The notes beneath the pieces were generated by a model. That model had not been told where the DNA came from. It saw nothing but the letters and a program-made list of their open reading frames with translations, and made no database searches. Below are positions 25,101-36,019 of a stretch of DNA of 64,000 nucleotides, one piece after another; the stretch's first letter is position 1; every line of letters begins with the position of its first letter. Origin of the DNA: Trametopsis cervina (Eukaryota; Basidiomycota; Agaricomycetes; Polyporales; Irpicaceae); contig MU278349.1 in assembly GCA_022385755.1 (NCBI GenBank), positions 558,001 to 622,000 on the forward strand, in the 5' to 3' direction. The translations under genes were made by a program, and so were the position numbers.

Positions 25101-25928
25101 CAGCAGTGCTCTCGTCATCGTCGTGTTTGGAGCGGAGCGAGGACCTTGACAGCGACTTCAGGGCTGTCGAGTTTGTGAGGGCCTGAGCCAGAGCCTTAGC
25201 ATCAAGGATCATGGCGGCAGAGGTGCGCGAAGTCCTAGGCGAGCTGTAGACAGATTGGCGAGGCGTATAAAACACCTCGTCTTCAGAGGAAGCGTCACTG
25301 GTGCTGCCTGACGAGTGATTGCTGTGGCCTGCTCGCGAGGTGTCCCTGGCGGACTTATCGTCGGTAAGTGAAGATGGACGTAGAGACGAAAGAGGGGATG
25401 GCTTCGGAGTGAGATGGGAGTAAAAGCTAGAGGGCGGGGTGGAGGCGGAGGATGCAGTGAACGTTCGGTCGGTATGCGGGTCGGTTATCGCCTGAGATGA
25501 CGCTATAGACTTTGACAGCGATCTGTCTTGAGACTGGCGGCGCGTTGTGTGAATCGTCTTGTTGTAAGGAACATCCTGCGGAACATTCGTGGAAATCAAC
25601 AATCAGGGAAAAGTCCAGAGATAAGACTGGTGGGACGCACCTCTAGCTCCCTTTGAGTACGAGACCTGCGCGCTGCACTTGCCACGTCCGACGGTGTGCG
25701 TGCGTCGCTGTACTGCGATCCCGTTGACGACGAAGAAAAGTAGCCGGACTCGGAGTCCGGGGCGGAAGCTATCGAGGAGGTATGGATTGGCTGCTGGTCT
25801 GACGACCGAGGTTCAGTGGCTGCGCGTAAGAGGTCGTGCTTCGTAGAGTGGTATTCCTTTGCTGGGGGATAGTGGTAGACCTGCGAGGGCCTACCAAGGA
25901 TGGATTGAAAGAGAGTGGGCTTTGTCAT
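22128..25928 (-). CDS. large disordered protein with MDR (GroES/Rossmann) dehydrogenase-like C-terminus
   Basis: Exons 25641-25928, 23548-25575 and 22128-23486 join in phase to 1224 residues. About the first 630 residues are Ser/Thr/Pro/Arg-rich and probably disordered. After a basic LSLKIVGMGKKGKG segment comes a medium-chain dehydrogenase/reductase-like region. Its GroES-like part has VLVQVFAVGLDALDSLLVQ, GYIPGRSIVGRVIECGWEV and GEWVIGLLDVRKCGALAEFV. Its nucleotide-binding part has LRALVLQGHDGAGGLAVQML and SFDVVLDTVGGVEIWE, broken by acidic and Ser-rich inserts. The end is SVPFDKAPEVFRRG and GVLKDGGTCVVKIV. The usual MDR AHLGAGGVG-like motif is altered (QGHDGAGGLA), so catalysis is uncertain and a scaffold role is possible. 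The start at MTKPTLFQSILG has a purine at -3; an in-frame ATG at 26046-26048 would add 40 residues. Confidence 0.75.
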
Positions 25929-26570
25929 CGTCGACGACGACGAGGCAGACGTCGAGGACGCGAAGAACGATGAGCATGCCACGTTCCCGCTTGTCTCAGC
26001 CTCAGCCACACGTTCGCAGCTTCTTCCGGCGCTTCGCATAAGCCTCAATCTTTGACGTCAGCCCCGATATGGAACAGGATCGGTGCAGTGGATCGAGCTC
26101 GACGCAAGCAAGGCCTTATCCCGAGACAACGTGCACGCAACGATGCGCAGTGATCAACAAGATTGGGAGGACAACGGCGAGAGGATAAAACACAGCGTGG
26201 AATATAAGGCAGGCAATGGGAATTGACGTGGGGAACAGAAGCTAAACGCTATTATATACTATCACGTATGATTTACATGCCTTTTTGGCGGTTCTCCTGC
26301 CTTGTCGTCTCATCCGGTGAGGACAGGGCCTTACTCGACGCCGCAGGAGGTGTAGTTGCTGATCACAACCCAACAGCAGTAACATCGATTTCGTAACATC
26401 AGCTGCGTGCTGCTTTCCCCACCACGAGTTGTACACGCGTTTACACGATAGGCTCTAGGCCATGCTCCTTAATTGCCGTGAGTATCAATATATGGAAATG
26501 CATGTCTACTGCGACAACGATAAAGCATGGGGTAAGGATGTACAACACCTGTGAATGGTATACAAGCCCT
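25929..26570. other. intergenic region
   Basis: Between the MDR-like gene start and the Nug1 stop codon. It should contain the MDR-like gene promoter and the Nug1 terminator. If the upstream ATG at 26046-26048 is used, part of it is coding. Nothing else is seen. Confidence 0.4.
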
Positions 26571-28838
26571 CTAAAAGAACTTTTTGAAGTCGTAAGCCTC
26601 GTCGCTCCCCGTGGAGGTCGGGACTGCGCTCTTCTTTGAGGGAGCATTGGCCGCCTTCTTCGCAGAAGCAGCTTTGGGAGTCGGCTGCGCCTTGGGAGGC
26701 TTGCTCTTCAAGGCAGACTTGACAGCTTCAGGCTTCGCCTTGACCGCCGAACCGCGTGCACCTGCAGCTTTACGCGCTTGTTTCGTACTTTGCGGTTCAG
26801 CCGAGAACGCGACTTTCTTTGTTGGCCGTGAGCTAGGCGTAGGCTGCTTGGCGGCGACACGCTTTCGCTTGTTGAGCGACACCAGCTCTTCGGGCTCCTC
26901 TTCCTCTTCCTCGTCGTCCTCGTCTTCCTCATCTTCCTCGTCCTCTTCTGCACCATCGCTCTCGCCTTCCTCACTGGCACCCATCTCAACATCTTCAGTC
27001 TCATTCTGTGCATCATCGTCTTCACTATCCTCGCCAGAGGGCACCCATACCGTCTCCAATGCCAGTTGACGAGTATCGACTTCTGACGGGCTGAGCTTCA
27101 CAAGACCAGTGCCTTGTCGCCATTCTTTCCGTGACAGCAGCGCTGACAGGATCTTCTCATCGGCAGCGTATAATTCTGCTAATGGTCCATCCTGGCTCGC
27201 ATCGTTCGACGTGCTAGCCGACACTGTGTAACGCGGGAATTTGCCCGTACTCCAGTCACGGAGAATGATACGAGAGGCACCAGTGACATCCACTACACCA
27301 CCCTGTTATTTTATCAGTATCAGATTGTGTGAAAAGTTCCGTAGAAGACGATTCTACCTTTTTGATGAGCCCGTTGGCACGAGCAAGGGCACGCAGGAAT
27401 GCTTCTGTGTCCTTGTCCGCAAACGCAGGCAAGTTGTAAAACAGAATCAGTTCGTCTTGGTTCGCGCGTGACACAATTTGGTGGACTGAATAAAACAACC
27501 CAATGAGCATGTCATGATCTTCAGTCACGAAGGGAGAGCAACTTACCAACTGGCTCCGGATCCTTGAGACGTTCTATCCTACCCCTATTGCGGACTAAAA
27601 TGTCTTTGGCTCTGCTCGCTTCTACCTCGTCAGCAGCCTGCTCAGACCTGGGAATCCAAGCGTATCCAGGGGTGTCGATAATCCTTATCGTCTTCGACGC
27701 AACTTCCAAGCTGACCTCCTGCGCAGACATGGTCGTGGTGGGAGACTCATTAGGGGAGCCAAGCTTGTATATAGGCAGAGCCGCGTTGCGAAGAAGAGAG
27801 TCAACGAACGAGCTCTTTCCAGCGTTGGTGCCACCAACGATAGCCACAGTAAGGGGTTTCTCGCCAGCTTTTTCCTGGGCCCATTGACCAAGGAGAGTGA
27901 GTACGGAGTCCAGACCCAGCGCGTCGTCCGCACGAGCCTTGCCTTTCTCTTTGGAAGGAACGACGGGTTCGATTACAGGAAGGAAGGCTGACGCTGAGCG
28001 GAAGAGGAGCGTAGGGTGTTGAGACCGAAGGTAGGTCGACCACGAAGAGACAGCTTCCCGCGGTGTTGAATCTTCAAGAAAAATCACTGAGTTAGCCAGA
28101 CCACAACCAAAAAAATCCACAATACTCACCAATCTTGTTCAGCACCAATAGAATCTTCTGTCCCTGCTTCGCCTTCACCAATTCTGCGAGGTGGGAGCTA
28201 TGGTACGCCAAAGGATCCCTGGCGTCCAAAACTTCCACTACGACATCCGCCTCTTCCAAGACAGCCTGCAACGAGAGCAACTCAGACTCAACAACCTCAA
28301 GCTCCTCGTCCACCTCCATCTCATCCGCAGCAATTTTAGCTTTCGCCTGCTTGCTCCCGCCTGCTGCTGCCCCACGTACGGCAGTCACGCCGTTGAACGC
28401 ATTCATAACATCGTCTTCCCCGTCCGAGCCGTCCTCCTCCTCAGCCTCCTCAACCTCAGCATTCCCAGCCCTGAGAGCCTTCTTTTGTTCCCTCTTTAGT
28501 TTTTTCGCCTCCTCGGCTTGTCGCCGCTGCTCAGCGACCTCAGCAAGGATCTGGTCCTTGAACGGGAAGTTGTTCGGGATACCAGGGTCTTTCTTTAGCT
28601 CTGAAGCATAGCAGCTCATCAGAATCGTATCTCTATGTGAGATGTGAAGACGACGCACTAGACTTCCACTGAGGGTTCTTCTTTGCGTCCCTCTTCCTCT
28701 TCTTCCTCGTCTCAGCCGCCTTGTGCTTTATTTTCTCGCGCTGATGAGTCTGCCCTCGCTTGCTCGTCTCTATCGCATACCGTCAGCGAGGCCCCTCAAG
28801 CTATAAAGATAATACGTACTTTTCCTGATGCGAGGCAT
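26571..28838 (-). CDS. NUG1: nucleolar/nuclear GTPase Nug1 (GNL3/nucleostemin family)
   Basis: Circularly permuted GTPase needed for assembly and export of the 60S pre-ribosome. Exons 28820-28838, 28659-28769, 28130-28600, 27547-28071, 27358-27485 and 26571-27302 join in phase to 661 residues. The N-terminus is very basic (MPRIRKKTSKRGQTHQREK, nucleolar-targeting type), followed by a coiled coil (VAEQRRQAEEAKKLKREQK). The G motifs appear in permuted order: LNKID (G4, residues 197-201, split by an intron), GGTNAGKSS (G1, 280-288) and DTPG (G3, 333-336). The G1 loop reads GGTNAGKS where many relatives have GYPNVGKS. The C-terminus has a long Glu/Asp run of about 50 residues, then a Lys/Ala/Pro-rich basic tail ending YDFKKFF. 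The 19-base first exon encodes six residues. Confidence 0.93.
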
Positions 28839-29716
28839 GATGAAGGGGGCGGTATGAGATGGAAGTGCCGCACAGGACTACGAACTCAAGCGATCACGGA
28901 CCAATCACAAGCGGGGTAGCCGAAATTTGGGCCGCCTGAAGGCAGCCGGCAATTTTCGTCACGAAAATACTCATTTCACGCCTAAAAACATTCAACTTTA
29001 CGCAATTGATTCAGAGGCCTTTCATCATATTCAAGGCTACTATACATGCAGTACACGAGTAGGTGAATACGGAATCCCAGTCTGGGGCGCGGTCAGTGAC
29101 TTGAAGCGAGGCGACTGCGCATGATGGCAGGCGTGTTCTCCACAAGGCGAACAAACCTCTTGCGGTGGGCAGATGCAGGGTTCCCACAATTTAGCCACTT
29201 GAACGTGAGGGTTCATCTGTTCCTGTTGAAGCCTCAGAATCACTTGCACGAGGCGGAGGCACCGTTTCGCTTGTCATATATCCCTACCAACTGCCTTAAC
29301 TCTGTCAGTGAACGTACCTACAGGGATCACCGGCCCTGTACAGTTTCGTGCTGGATATGGCAACTCTTGTCCTCAGTGGAGTTTAGCATTTGCGCCGAAG
29401 CAGCCAGTGGACTATTCATGACGGGCTCCCGTTGTACTTGAACATGGGTTGAAACATTCAGATAGTCGTTAGGAGAGCGAACGAGATTACAAGAAATTTG
29501 GAGGCGATACGAAAGCAAACTTGACAACTTGGGTTTTGTGCTATTTGAACGCATTGCAGAATGGAGTCTTCACGCAGCAGCAAAAACATATGATACTTGA
29601 GGAACATGGCCTCTTCAGAGCCTGTGCCTTGACCCTTGACCACCATTGCGGAAGGCCTCACAAGAAAGCGCACCAAGAACTCTTCTGCAGATCAGCCGAT
29701 GCGTAAGCGCAAATCT
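28839..29716. other. intergenic region, no gene recognised
   Basis: Between the Nug1 start codon and the Tra2 stop codon, both genes on the minus strand. A minus-strand open frame ending at 29040 contains a Cys-rich run (EPCICPPQEVCSPCGEHAC) but has no splice context or recognised family, so it is not called as a gene. The rest shows nothing. Confidence 0.4.
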
Positions 29717-30720
29717 TCACCAACGCGGTTCGCTAGGAAGAACTGCACTGGACGACGGCCCGTCATAATCCCGAGCACGGGGAGCAGGGCTGCTACCACG
29801 CGGTGGACTCCTTGAGTAGCTCCTGCGCCTTCTGTAATCAGGGGAGTAACGACTGCTGCGAGGAGGGCTACGACGGTCACGCCAGTCCCTGTCCCTTTCC
29901 CTGCCATAATCCCTATCCCTATCATCCCTATCATAGCGGCGGTAGTATGGGTCGCGGTCGCGTTCACGGTCACGACGGTCGCGGTACGAATCACGGTCAT
30001 CATACCGATCATCACGGCCGCTGTAGGTGTCGCGGCCACGACGGCGACGATGACCCATATACTCGCCCGGAGTGGGGGCGTGCGGTCTATCAGTAACCGA
30101 GTAGTCGACCCGAATGCGGCGTCCATTCAGCTCCTGGAGAACGGTAAACGTTAGCGGTGGGTGAGAAGAACGACTACGGGACACATACAACACCATTCAG
30201 CTCTTTGATGCAGCGGGTAGCCTCTTCTACAGTAGACATGGTTATAAACCCGAACCCTCGGGAACGGTCGGACTGCTATATAAATCGGCATCAGCATATA
30301 CGAGCTTCAACGACAAACGACATACCCGCTGATCATATACAATGACGACTTTCTCGACGTGACCGAATCGACTGAATTCCTCGTCTAAATCGCGCTCAAC
30401 TGTGCGGATGCTCAAGCCAAACACACCCAGCACGTTAGACGGGTTGGGCGCCTGCTTCGCCACGTTGTTAGTAGTCTTCAACATGGAGAACACGTGTGGC
30501 GACAACTAACAATAGGTGCATGAGGAGGCCTTTTGGATGGAGGAGGAGACCTGCGATAGCTTGACTCCCTCACAGGGCTACGCGAACGCGAGCGGCCGCG
30601 AGGAGGGGGAGGAAGGTCCCTGTCTCTCGGGTCTGACGCAGGAGGAGCGGAGGGTGGCGCCTCATTGTACGCCTCGTTGTAAGGGTCGACGGGAGCAGGC
30701 GCGGAATCGCTGTACTGCAT
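29717..30720 (-). CDS. Tra2-type SR splicing regulator (single RRM with flanking RS domains)
   Basis: RNA-binding splicing factor of the transformer-2 type, expected in nuclear speckles. Exons 30511-30720, 30326-30451, 30189-30272 and 29717-30133 join in phase to 278 residues. An N-terminal RS region ([19 protein letters not shown]) is followed by one RRM with RNP2 [40 protein letters not shown] (RNP1) and [15 protein letters not shown]. Next is the linker [12 protein letters not shown] and a long Arg/Asp/Tyr-rich RS-like tail. The third exon has a tandem TAGCAG acceptor, so an extra Gln could be included. The first intron (59 nt) was chosen for its CTAAC branch site. Start: ATG at 30718-30720. 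An upstream ATG followed by GTGAGC near 30806 is out of frame and would be 5' leader. It is divergent from eL18. Confidence 0.88.
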
Positions 30721-31002
30721 ATTGAGGACTGTAAAGTGAGCGGGGCCCAGACGACGAGTTGGCGTCGGGAGCACGGTGAGGATTGGAAGAAAGAGTCGTG
30801 CTCACCATGTTTGGTTGAATACGTTGGTGTTGTTTGACACTGTTTGGTTTCAGCCAAGTAGAGCAACTTTTCACAGTCAGCGAGACCTCCGCCTGAAATA
30901 CAGGCGCCCAAACCTTATTTGAGGCACCTTGCCAGTTCTTCAGCCACTCGTCGTCTCGGTCGTTACTCAAGATCCATATCAGCAAGTCCCGCCCCAAGCA
31001 AG
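30721..31002. promoter_or_regulatory. shared divergent promoter and leader region TRA2-like / eL18
   Basis: The 282 bp between opposite start codons. Splice-like signals within it (donor GTGAGC after an ATG near 30806 on the minus strand, acceptor TTTACAG just upstream of the TRA2-like start) suggest a spliced 5' leader for the TRA2-like gene. Confidence 0.45.
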
Positions 31003-31783
31003 ATGGTGAGCTCGTCGTTCTGTATGCTCTGCCCCCTGCCATGCTCAACATGTCTTCTACTTGTCTAGGGTATCGATATCGCCAAGCACCACGTTAAGAA
31101 GGGCAACCGGACGGCCCCCAAAAGCGAGGATCCCTACCTGCTTTTGCTCGTGAAGGTGCGTGCTCATGGGATGCACCGGCGGTCCCTCGTGCTAATTTCA
31201 TCGACAGCTGTATCGCTTCTTGGCACGCCGTACAGATTCCGCATTCAACAAGGTCATTGTCAGCCCACATTTCAACGGTCTGCGTAACTTATATTCGTCT
31301 TATAGACCATCTTGCACCGACTTTTCCTTTCCAAGATCAACCGCCCTCCCATCTCGCTATCACGTATCCTGAAGGAGACCTCAGATGCACCTGAACGTGA
31401 CGCGAAGGTTATTGTCGTTGTTGGGACTGTTACCGACGATGTCCGCCTAGTGGAGGTGCCCAAATTGACCATCGCTGCCCTCCGATTCACCGCTGCTGCT
31501 AAAGAGCGCATCCTCAAGGCTGGTGGTGAAGTCTTGACTCTGGACCAGCTCGCTATCCGGGCACCTACGGGGTCAAACACCATTCTGCTGCGAGGGAAGA
31601 GGAACACGCGGGAGGCTGTCAAGCACTTCGGCATGGGCCCCCACAAGAACAAGAAGCCATACACGACCTCGAAGGGTCGCAAGGTGAATACCAGAATATA
31701 GTGTTGACTGAAATGTGACTAATGTATCTCTTAAGTTCGAGCGGGCCCGTGGTCGCCGAAAGTCTCGTGGTTTCAAGGTCTAA
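31003..31783 (+). CDS. RPL18: 60S ribosomal protein eL18
   Basis: Large-subunit ribosomal protein. Exons 31003-31005, 31069-31155, 31208-31252, 31306-31683 and 31736-31783 join in phase to 186 residues, the normal length. It reads [81 protein letters not shown], and ends [13 protein letters not shown]. As in the eS25 gene of this window, the first coding exon is the ATG alone, immediately followed by donor GTGAGC. The third intron starts GTCATT, a weak donor, but joining there is required by the conserved frame. It is divergent from the TRA2-like gene. Confidence 0.95.
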
Positions 31784-32280
31784 TGCACCTTCAAAATCTG
31801 CGCGCAGTCCGTGTTGCTGGGTCGCGACCGGATGGGGCATCCGGGAAACAGTCTACGGTCTATGCAATATGGGCTACGGGTTTCCTACGACTATTATATG
31901 TGCGAGCTTTTATCCAATTGTGATGTATGCCCCGAACCTTGTCTGCTCGTCAGCATAGTTGGTCGCGAAAGACTTGTATTCTTTGCTGTGACGTGAACAC
32001 AGCTGAACTTGAAGGACAATAGAGCTCCTTTGAACGTCTAATTTTCTAGTTCATCGCTAGGCCAAGTCACAATAGATGCTCTGAGTTGATATAGAGGTAA
32101 AAGGGCACGTTTATGTGCCGCAAGCCAGTGGTGTAAGAATCCTGTGAACTCGGTATTGGGTCGCATAAGGAGAGAAGTATCAAATTCTTCGTTACAAGTT
32201 CACCACAACGCTTTCTGAGTGCTTTCTTGCGAGACGCCGAGTCATATGAACTGACCTTGTCGACCATCAACCTCTGACGC
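31784..32280. other. intergenic region after eL18
   Basis: Contains the eL18 3' untranslated region and the boundary to the first duplicated unit. No coding sequence is supported. Confidence 0.4.
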
Positions 32281-33437
32281 TATGCTTTTGGGCTACATCG
32301 GCTTTGGTGATCATCTGCTCTTGTGAAAATACAGAATATACCAAGTAATTATGGAGCCTTCTGACTCCAACTGCCCACCCAGTGTTCTGTCTTGCATGGG
32401 TCTCTTCTGGTCTGGGTATCTTGCATGAAGGATTACGACTACAAGATCATGGCAGGAGCTGAGTCTTAGACTATATCCCTACTTCATCTACTGCTAACGG
32501 TGTGGACAGACTCTCTAGGTGAGTTTAGTCACTGAGCTTCATGAACCAAACAAACCCGTGTCCACCATCATGCAGTCAAAGTCATGACCTGCATCATCTG
32601 CGACACAGCTTGATGCAATAATGCCGATTCTGCTCGGGAACGCGAACCTACCTGGCTTATACGTGAAGAATGTCGTGCTCCTACCTGGATAGATATCACC
32701 TCGTCTTGATCTCGGGCGCGCGCCCTTGGACGACGGGGCTCATGTGGAGATCGGCCTGTTGCCCCAGCTGTATATGAGATACCCTTTGAACAAATGTTCG
32801 TTACTGGCCATGGGGTTGTCGGACATAACTCTGGTATCAACGGGGTTACTCGCCTTTGGGATGATGAAAGTCAACCATGTAGCTGTCTATCAGGGATTGA
32901 TACTTATCGTGCGTGAGTTCGCAGTCTCTCATCATAACATTCGGGCCATATGTTGTTTACTGCAGCCTTATTATAGCAGATCTTTCCTCCTCTTCAGAAC
33001 AAATGTTTGAGAAATCCGGGGGACGCCCGACTGACCCGGATCCTTCAGACTCCAGGTACCAACACGAAGTTCGATCAAGTATGTTTGACAGATGAGACCG
33101 CCGTCAGCACAGACGTAGGGAATAGCTAACCCAAGGTCACCTCGAAGATTATGAAGGGGTGGCAGCGCATAGCTACAGTACTCAGAGGTCTAAGGTGTTT
33201 ATGTAGTGTGAGTAATACCAGCGAACAAACAAGGAGCTAGCTGACTGGGTCTCTCTAGATAGCAAAACCCTCATCGCTACCCTAGCTGATCTTCATTCCC
33301 TGCGCGATCAGATGAAACCCAGGCTTCTCACCCAGGTCTCGTCCCCAAATTGACTGTAGCCATGCTGGAAGGAGGACTGTGACCGCATCGCCAGTTTGAT
33401 GCCTTTCGCCTTATTTTCTTCCCCCTTCCGCCATAGT

Positions 33438-33475
33438 CCTCGCGGGGCTAACGATGAAGGCTTGGTCTAAACGCG
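33438..33475 (+). promoter_or_regulatory. conserved upstream box of paralogue A
   Basis: Near-identical block CCTCGCGGGG followed by AACGATGAAGG, 91 bp before the start codon. The same block precedes paralogues B and C at 88 bp. The core CCTCGCGGGG is close to palindromic, as expected for a dimeric factor site, though it may lie in the transcribed leader. Confidence 0.5.
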
Positions 33476-33528
33476 CCTTTTAGATCGTGAACACGTACAG
33501 ACGCGTATCATCCAAACTGACACAGGCT

Positions 33529-35270
33529 ATGAGCTTCGTCAACCGTACCATTGACGACCAGAATGGGGACGAGGTTACTGGAGCACAGGCGAGTACATGA
33601 AGATGGATCGTCCGGAGCGTTGCGCTAAGTGATTGGGGCGTGTAGGTAACATACTCGCCGACCCAGATGTGGAGTCAAGGGAATGGGTGTGGTGGGTGTT
33701 CAACCAAACCGGATGCTAGCCAAGCGTTAGATGGTACGTGCCAGCGCGTTGTCTATAGAGCGCACCATAACACTTAGAACACAGAGACATGGCATGACGG
33801 TTCTCGCACCCCAGACAGAGACATTCTCCCTCTCGCACTTTCGTTCAAGTTCACTGGTAGGTCTCTACGCATCTCAGCCCGTGTTGTACTCGCCTCTCAC
33901 TTGGATGGCACAGGAACGGCTGTGTACTTGTTCAATATCTTGGAAAACAGGGTGCTTACGGACGTCAATATCACTATGGATGGGCAGTTTGTTACGCGCT
34001 TTACGAACACGCCTAATCTCCCGGATTTTGATCAATTTGTGTACAACTTTCCCGTGTTTTCAAGTGACACGCTACCGTTTGGGGAACACACTGTAGAGAT
34101 GAGCGCATTTGGACCCGACCAGACGCTTGTCCTGTTCGACTATGCCGTCTACACGTACGTCCAATGCTTATTTCACACAACCAGTCTTTTTGAGGATTCC
34201 ACAAAATGTGCAGAACGACCGAGTCAGGCAACCCTCCCCCACCTCCCTCATCACCATCACCGGTATCCACAGCGAGCTTTCAGCAGCATGTAAAATCAAC
34301 GCCCCCCTCAAATTCTTTCTCATCCTCATCAGCAGCGTCTTCATCAGCGTTGTTCTCGTCTTCTTCATCGCTATCGTCTTCTCCCTCGATCGCAGCGTCT
34401 TCATCTCTGTCCGCCACCTCGTCTACTACTTCGCCGAGCGCTGTGGGGAACGTTGCAGCACCCACCAGGGGCTCCTCTACAACATCCCCCACCGCCGCCT
34501 CTCCAGTGCAGACGAATAGCGGCGCGGCGGTCCATTCCCCTCACCAGATAAATATTGCTGCTCTCGCGGGGGGAATCGCCGGTGGAGTCTTGCTCTTCCT
34601 CACACTGCTGCTCGGCTGGCTATGGTACCGTCGTCACCACCGTAAACCCGCGATCACGCCGTACCGTACCCCCTCCAAATCGTCTAGTGACCATGAGAAA
34701 CCAGAGCAAGATAGGCACGATCCCCGCTTGCACCGGAACCCGTCGATGTGGGCCCACCCAAGCGAGGTCTCGCTCCTCCCTACAACTCAGCATGCTGGCT
34801 CATCGTCCCACTCCTTTATCTCAGAAGACACCCCGGAAGACGGCTACACAGCGAACAGTGTCATAGCCCAGGTTGCAACGCCGTCCTTCCCTTCTACCAC
34901 AGAGCATCATGAGTCGACAGCACATAGTGCCGCCGACAGCGGTCCGTTGAGGACATTCTTGAGCGAGAAGTCGTCTGCGTCCATCGCGGCCAATCACGAC
35001 GCGCACTCCCTGCATGTAGAGATCGAGCGGCTCCGGGCTCAACAGCACCAGCACCGGCAGTCACTCGCTGCGTCAGGCTCGAGTGCAGGGGTAACCTCCC
35101 CCGTCGAAGCCGAGCTAAGGCGGCAGATCTCTGTGCTACGCATAGAGATGGAGCGAATGCGCATGCAGCACGAGACGGAGACGGAGACGCTTCCTAGCTA
35201 CTCACCGCCCCCTTCGCCGCCGCCGCCTCCTATACCCGCGTACACGCCCCACCACACCGAGGCATCATAA
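33529..35270 (+). CDS. tandem paralogue A: single-pass membrane protein of an Agaricomycete family
   Basis: Exons 33529-33588, 33646-33733, 33785-33856, 33914-34154 and 34214-35270 join in phase to 505 residues. The N-terminal 150-residue domain reads MSFVNRTIDDQNGDEVTGAQ, TYSPTQMWSQGNGCGGC, ETWHDGS, GTAVYLFNILEN, DVNITMDGQF and VLFDYAVYT. It resembles the beta-rich ectodomain of membrane proteins greatly expanded in Agaricomycetes; its ligand is unknown. A Ser/Thr/Pro-rich stalk follows, then a membrane helix (IAALAGGIAGGVLLFLTLLLGWLWY) with Arg-Arg-His after it. A cytosolic tail ends in a heptad-like helix (EAELRRQISVLRIEMERMR) and Pro-rich SPPPSPPPPPIPAY. There is no N-terminal signal peptide. 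Intron 1 has a GC donor (CAG|GCGAGT) where B and C have GT. The usual GTWHD motif reads ETWHD. A surface sensor is possible but unproven. Confidence 0.8.
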
Positions 35271-35520
35271 GAGGACGGCCAGGAGCCGTCGATTTCAGAG
35301 CGAACGAACGTTCTGTTGACGCTGCCGAACTATGTGACAGTTTAACCGTTTTGGGTTGCGGACGGCAGACACGTAGTCCTGCCCCACTCTCGTTTTTACC
35401 ACCATTCATTCCCTTCAAATTCACTCTTTTTAGAATAGCTGGTCGCTCGTTTGTGTGTAGCAGTCGTTCGTACAACATTATTTATATCCCGTAGTGCGCC
35501 AAAACATTCAGCGAACAAAC

Positions 35521-36019
35521 CAATCCAAAAATCTGCCAGAAAACGAGCATCGCATCACAAATCTCAGATAGGCACGGTTTACGCCCCGTGGGAATTGGAA
35601 TTCACGAGGATCGAAATGAAGGAACTTACCGTATGCAGTTGTAGAGACCACTGAAGTTAGCACCAGTCCACTAGTCACTATTGCGCGTGTAGTCACACCC
35701 TCATCCCCAAAAGTTCCCCAAAGGACTTAGCAGAAGAATCACTCAGCTTTCAACCTTTCGTCGACAAAAGAACAGAAGGTCGAACACGTCGATAGAGTAA
35801 TCCATCGTCGCAAAGTAATTATTTACAACTGTTTGTCCTCACGTCGAAGAAATCTCTGTGTAGGCCAGTTTTGTGAGGGACAACGATGGGCAGAAATTCA
35901 AGAAAACCCAGTTGACCACGGTACTAGACATTAGTGTTTTCTTAAATTTGTGTTGGCCTTCGAGCAAGACCTTGCCGGCAAGCCGAGTAAGAATAGCGCA
36001 AGAATGTCGACTACAACGT
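35521..36019. other. spacer between duplicated units A and B
   Basis: About 0.5 kb that does not align obviously with the other units and shows no coding sequence. Confidence 0.35.

Larger units (their letters stand above)
32281..35520 (+). repeat. tandem duplication unit A (approximate limits)
   Basis: This unit and those at about 36020-39240 and 39241-41720 share diverged sequence in the same order. They share about 1.2 kb of upstream DNA (landmarks such as CCCCAGCT-TAT-TGAGAT, and AGATCTTTCCTCCT in A and B), a five-exon gene, and a matching 3' segment containing AGAATAGCTGGTCGCTCG. Limits are estimated by eye. Confidence 0.65.

Noticed and set aside
26611..27069. Ser-rich plus-strand frame opposite Nug1
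   Set aside because: Mirror of the Glu/Asp-rich tail of Nug1 (GAG/GAT read in reverse gives Ser/Leu codons).
30776..30808. ATG followed by GTGAGC as an ATG-only first exon of the TRA2-like gene, like those in the ribosomal protein genes
   Set aside because: Joining it to the next acceptor gives the wrong reading frame for the RS/RRM protein; it is better read as spliced 5' leader.
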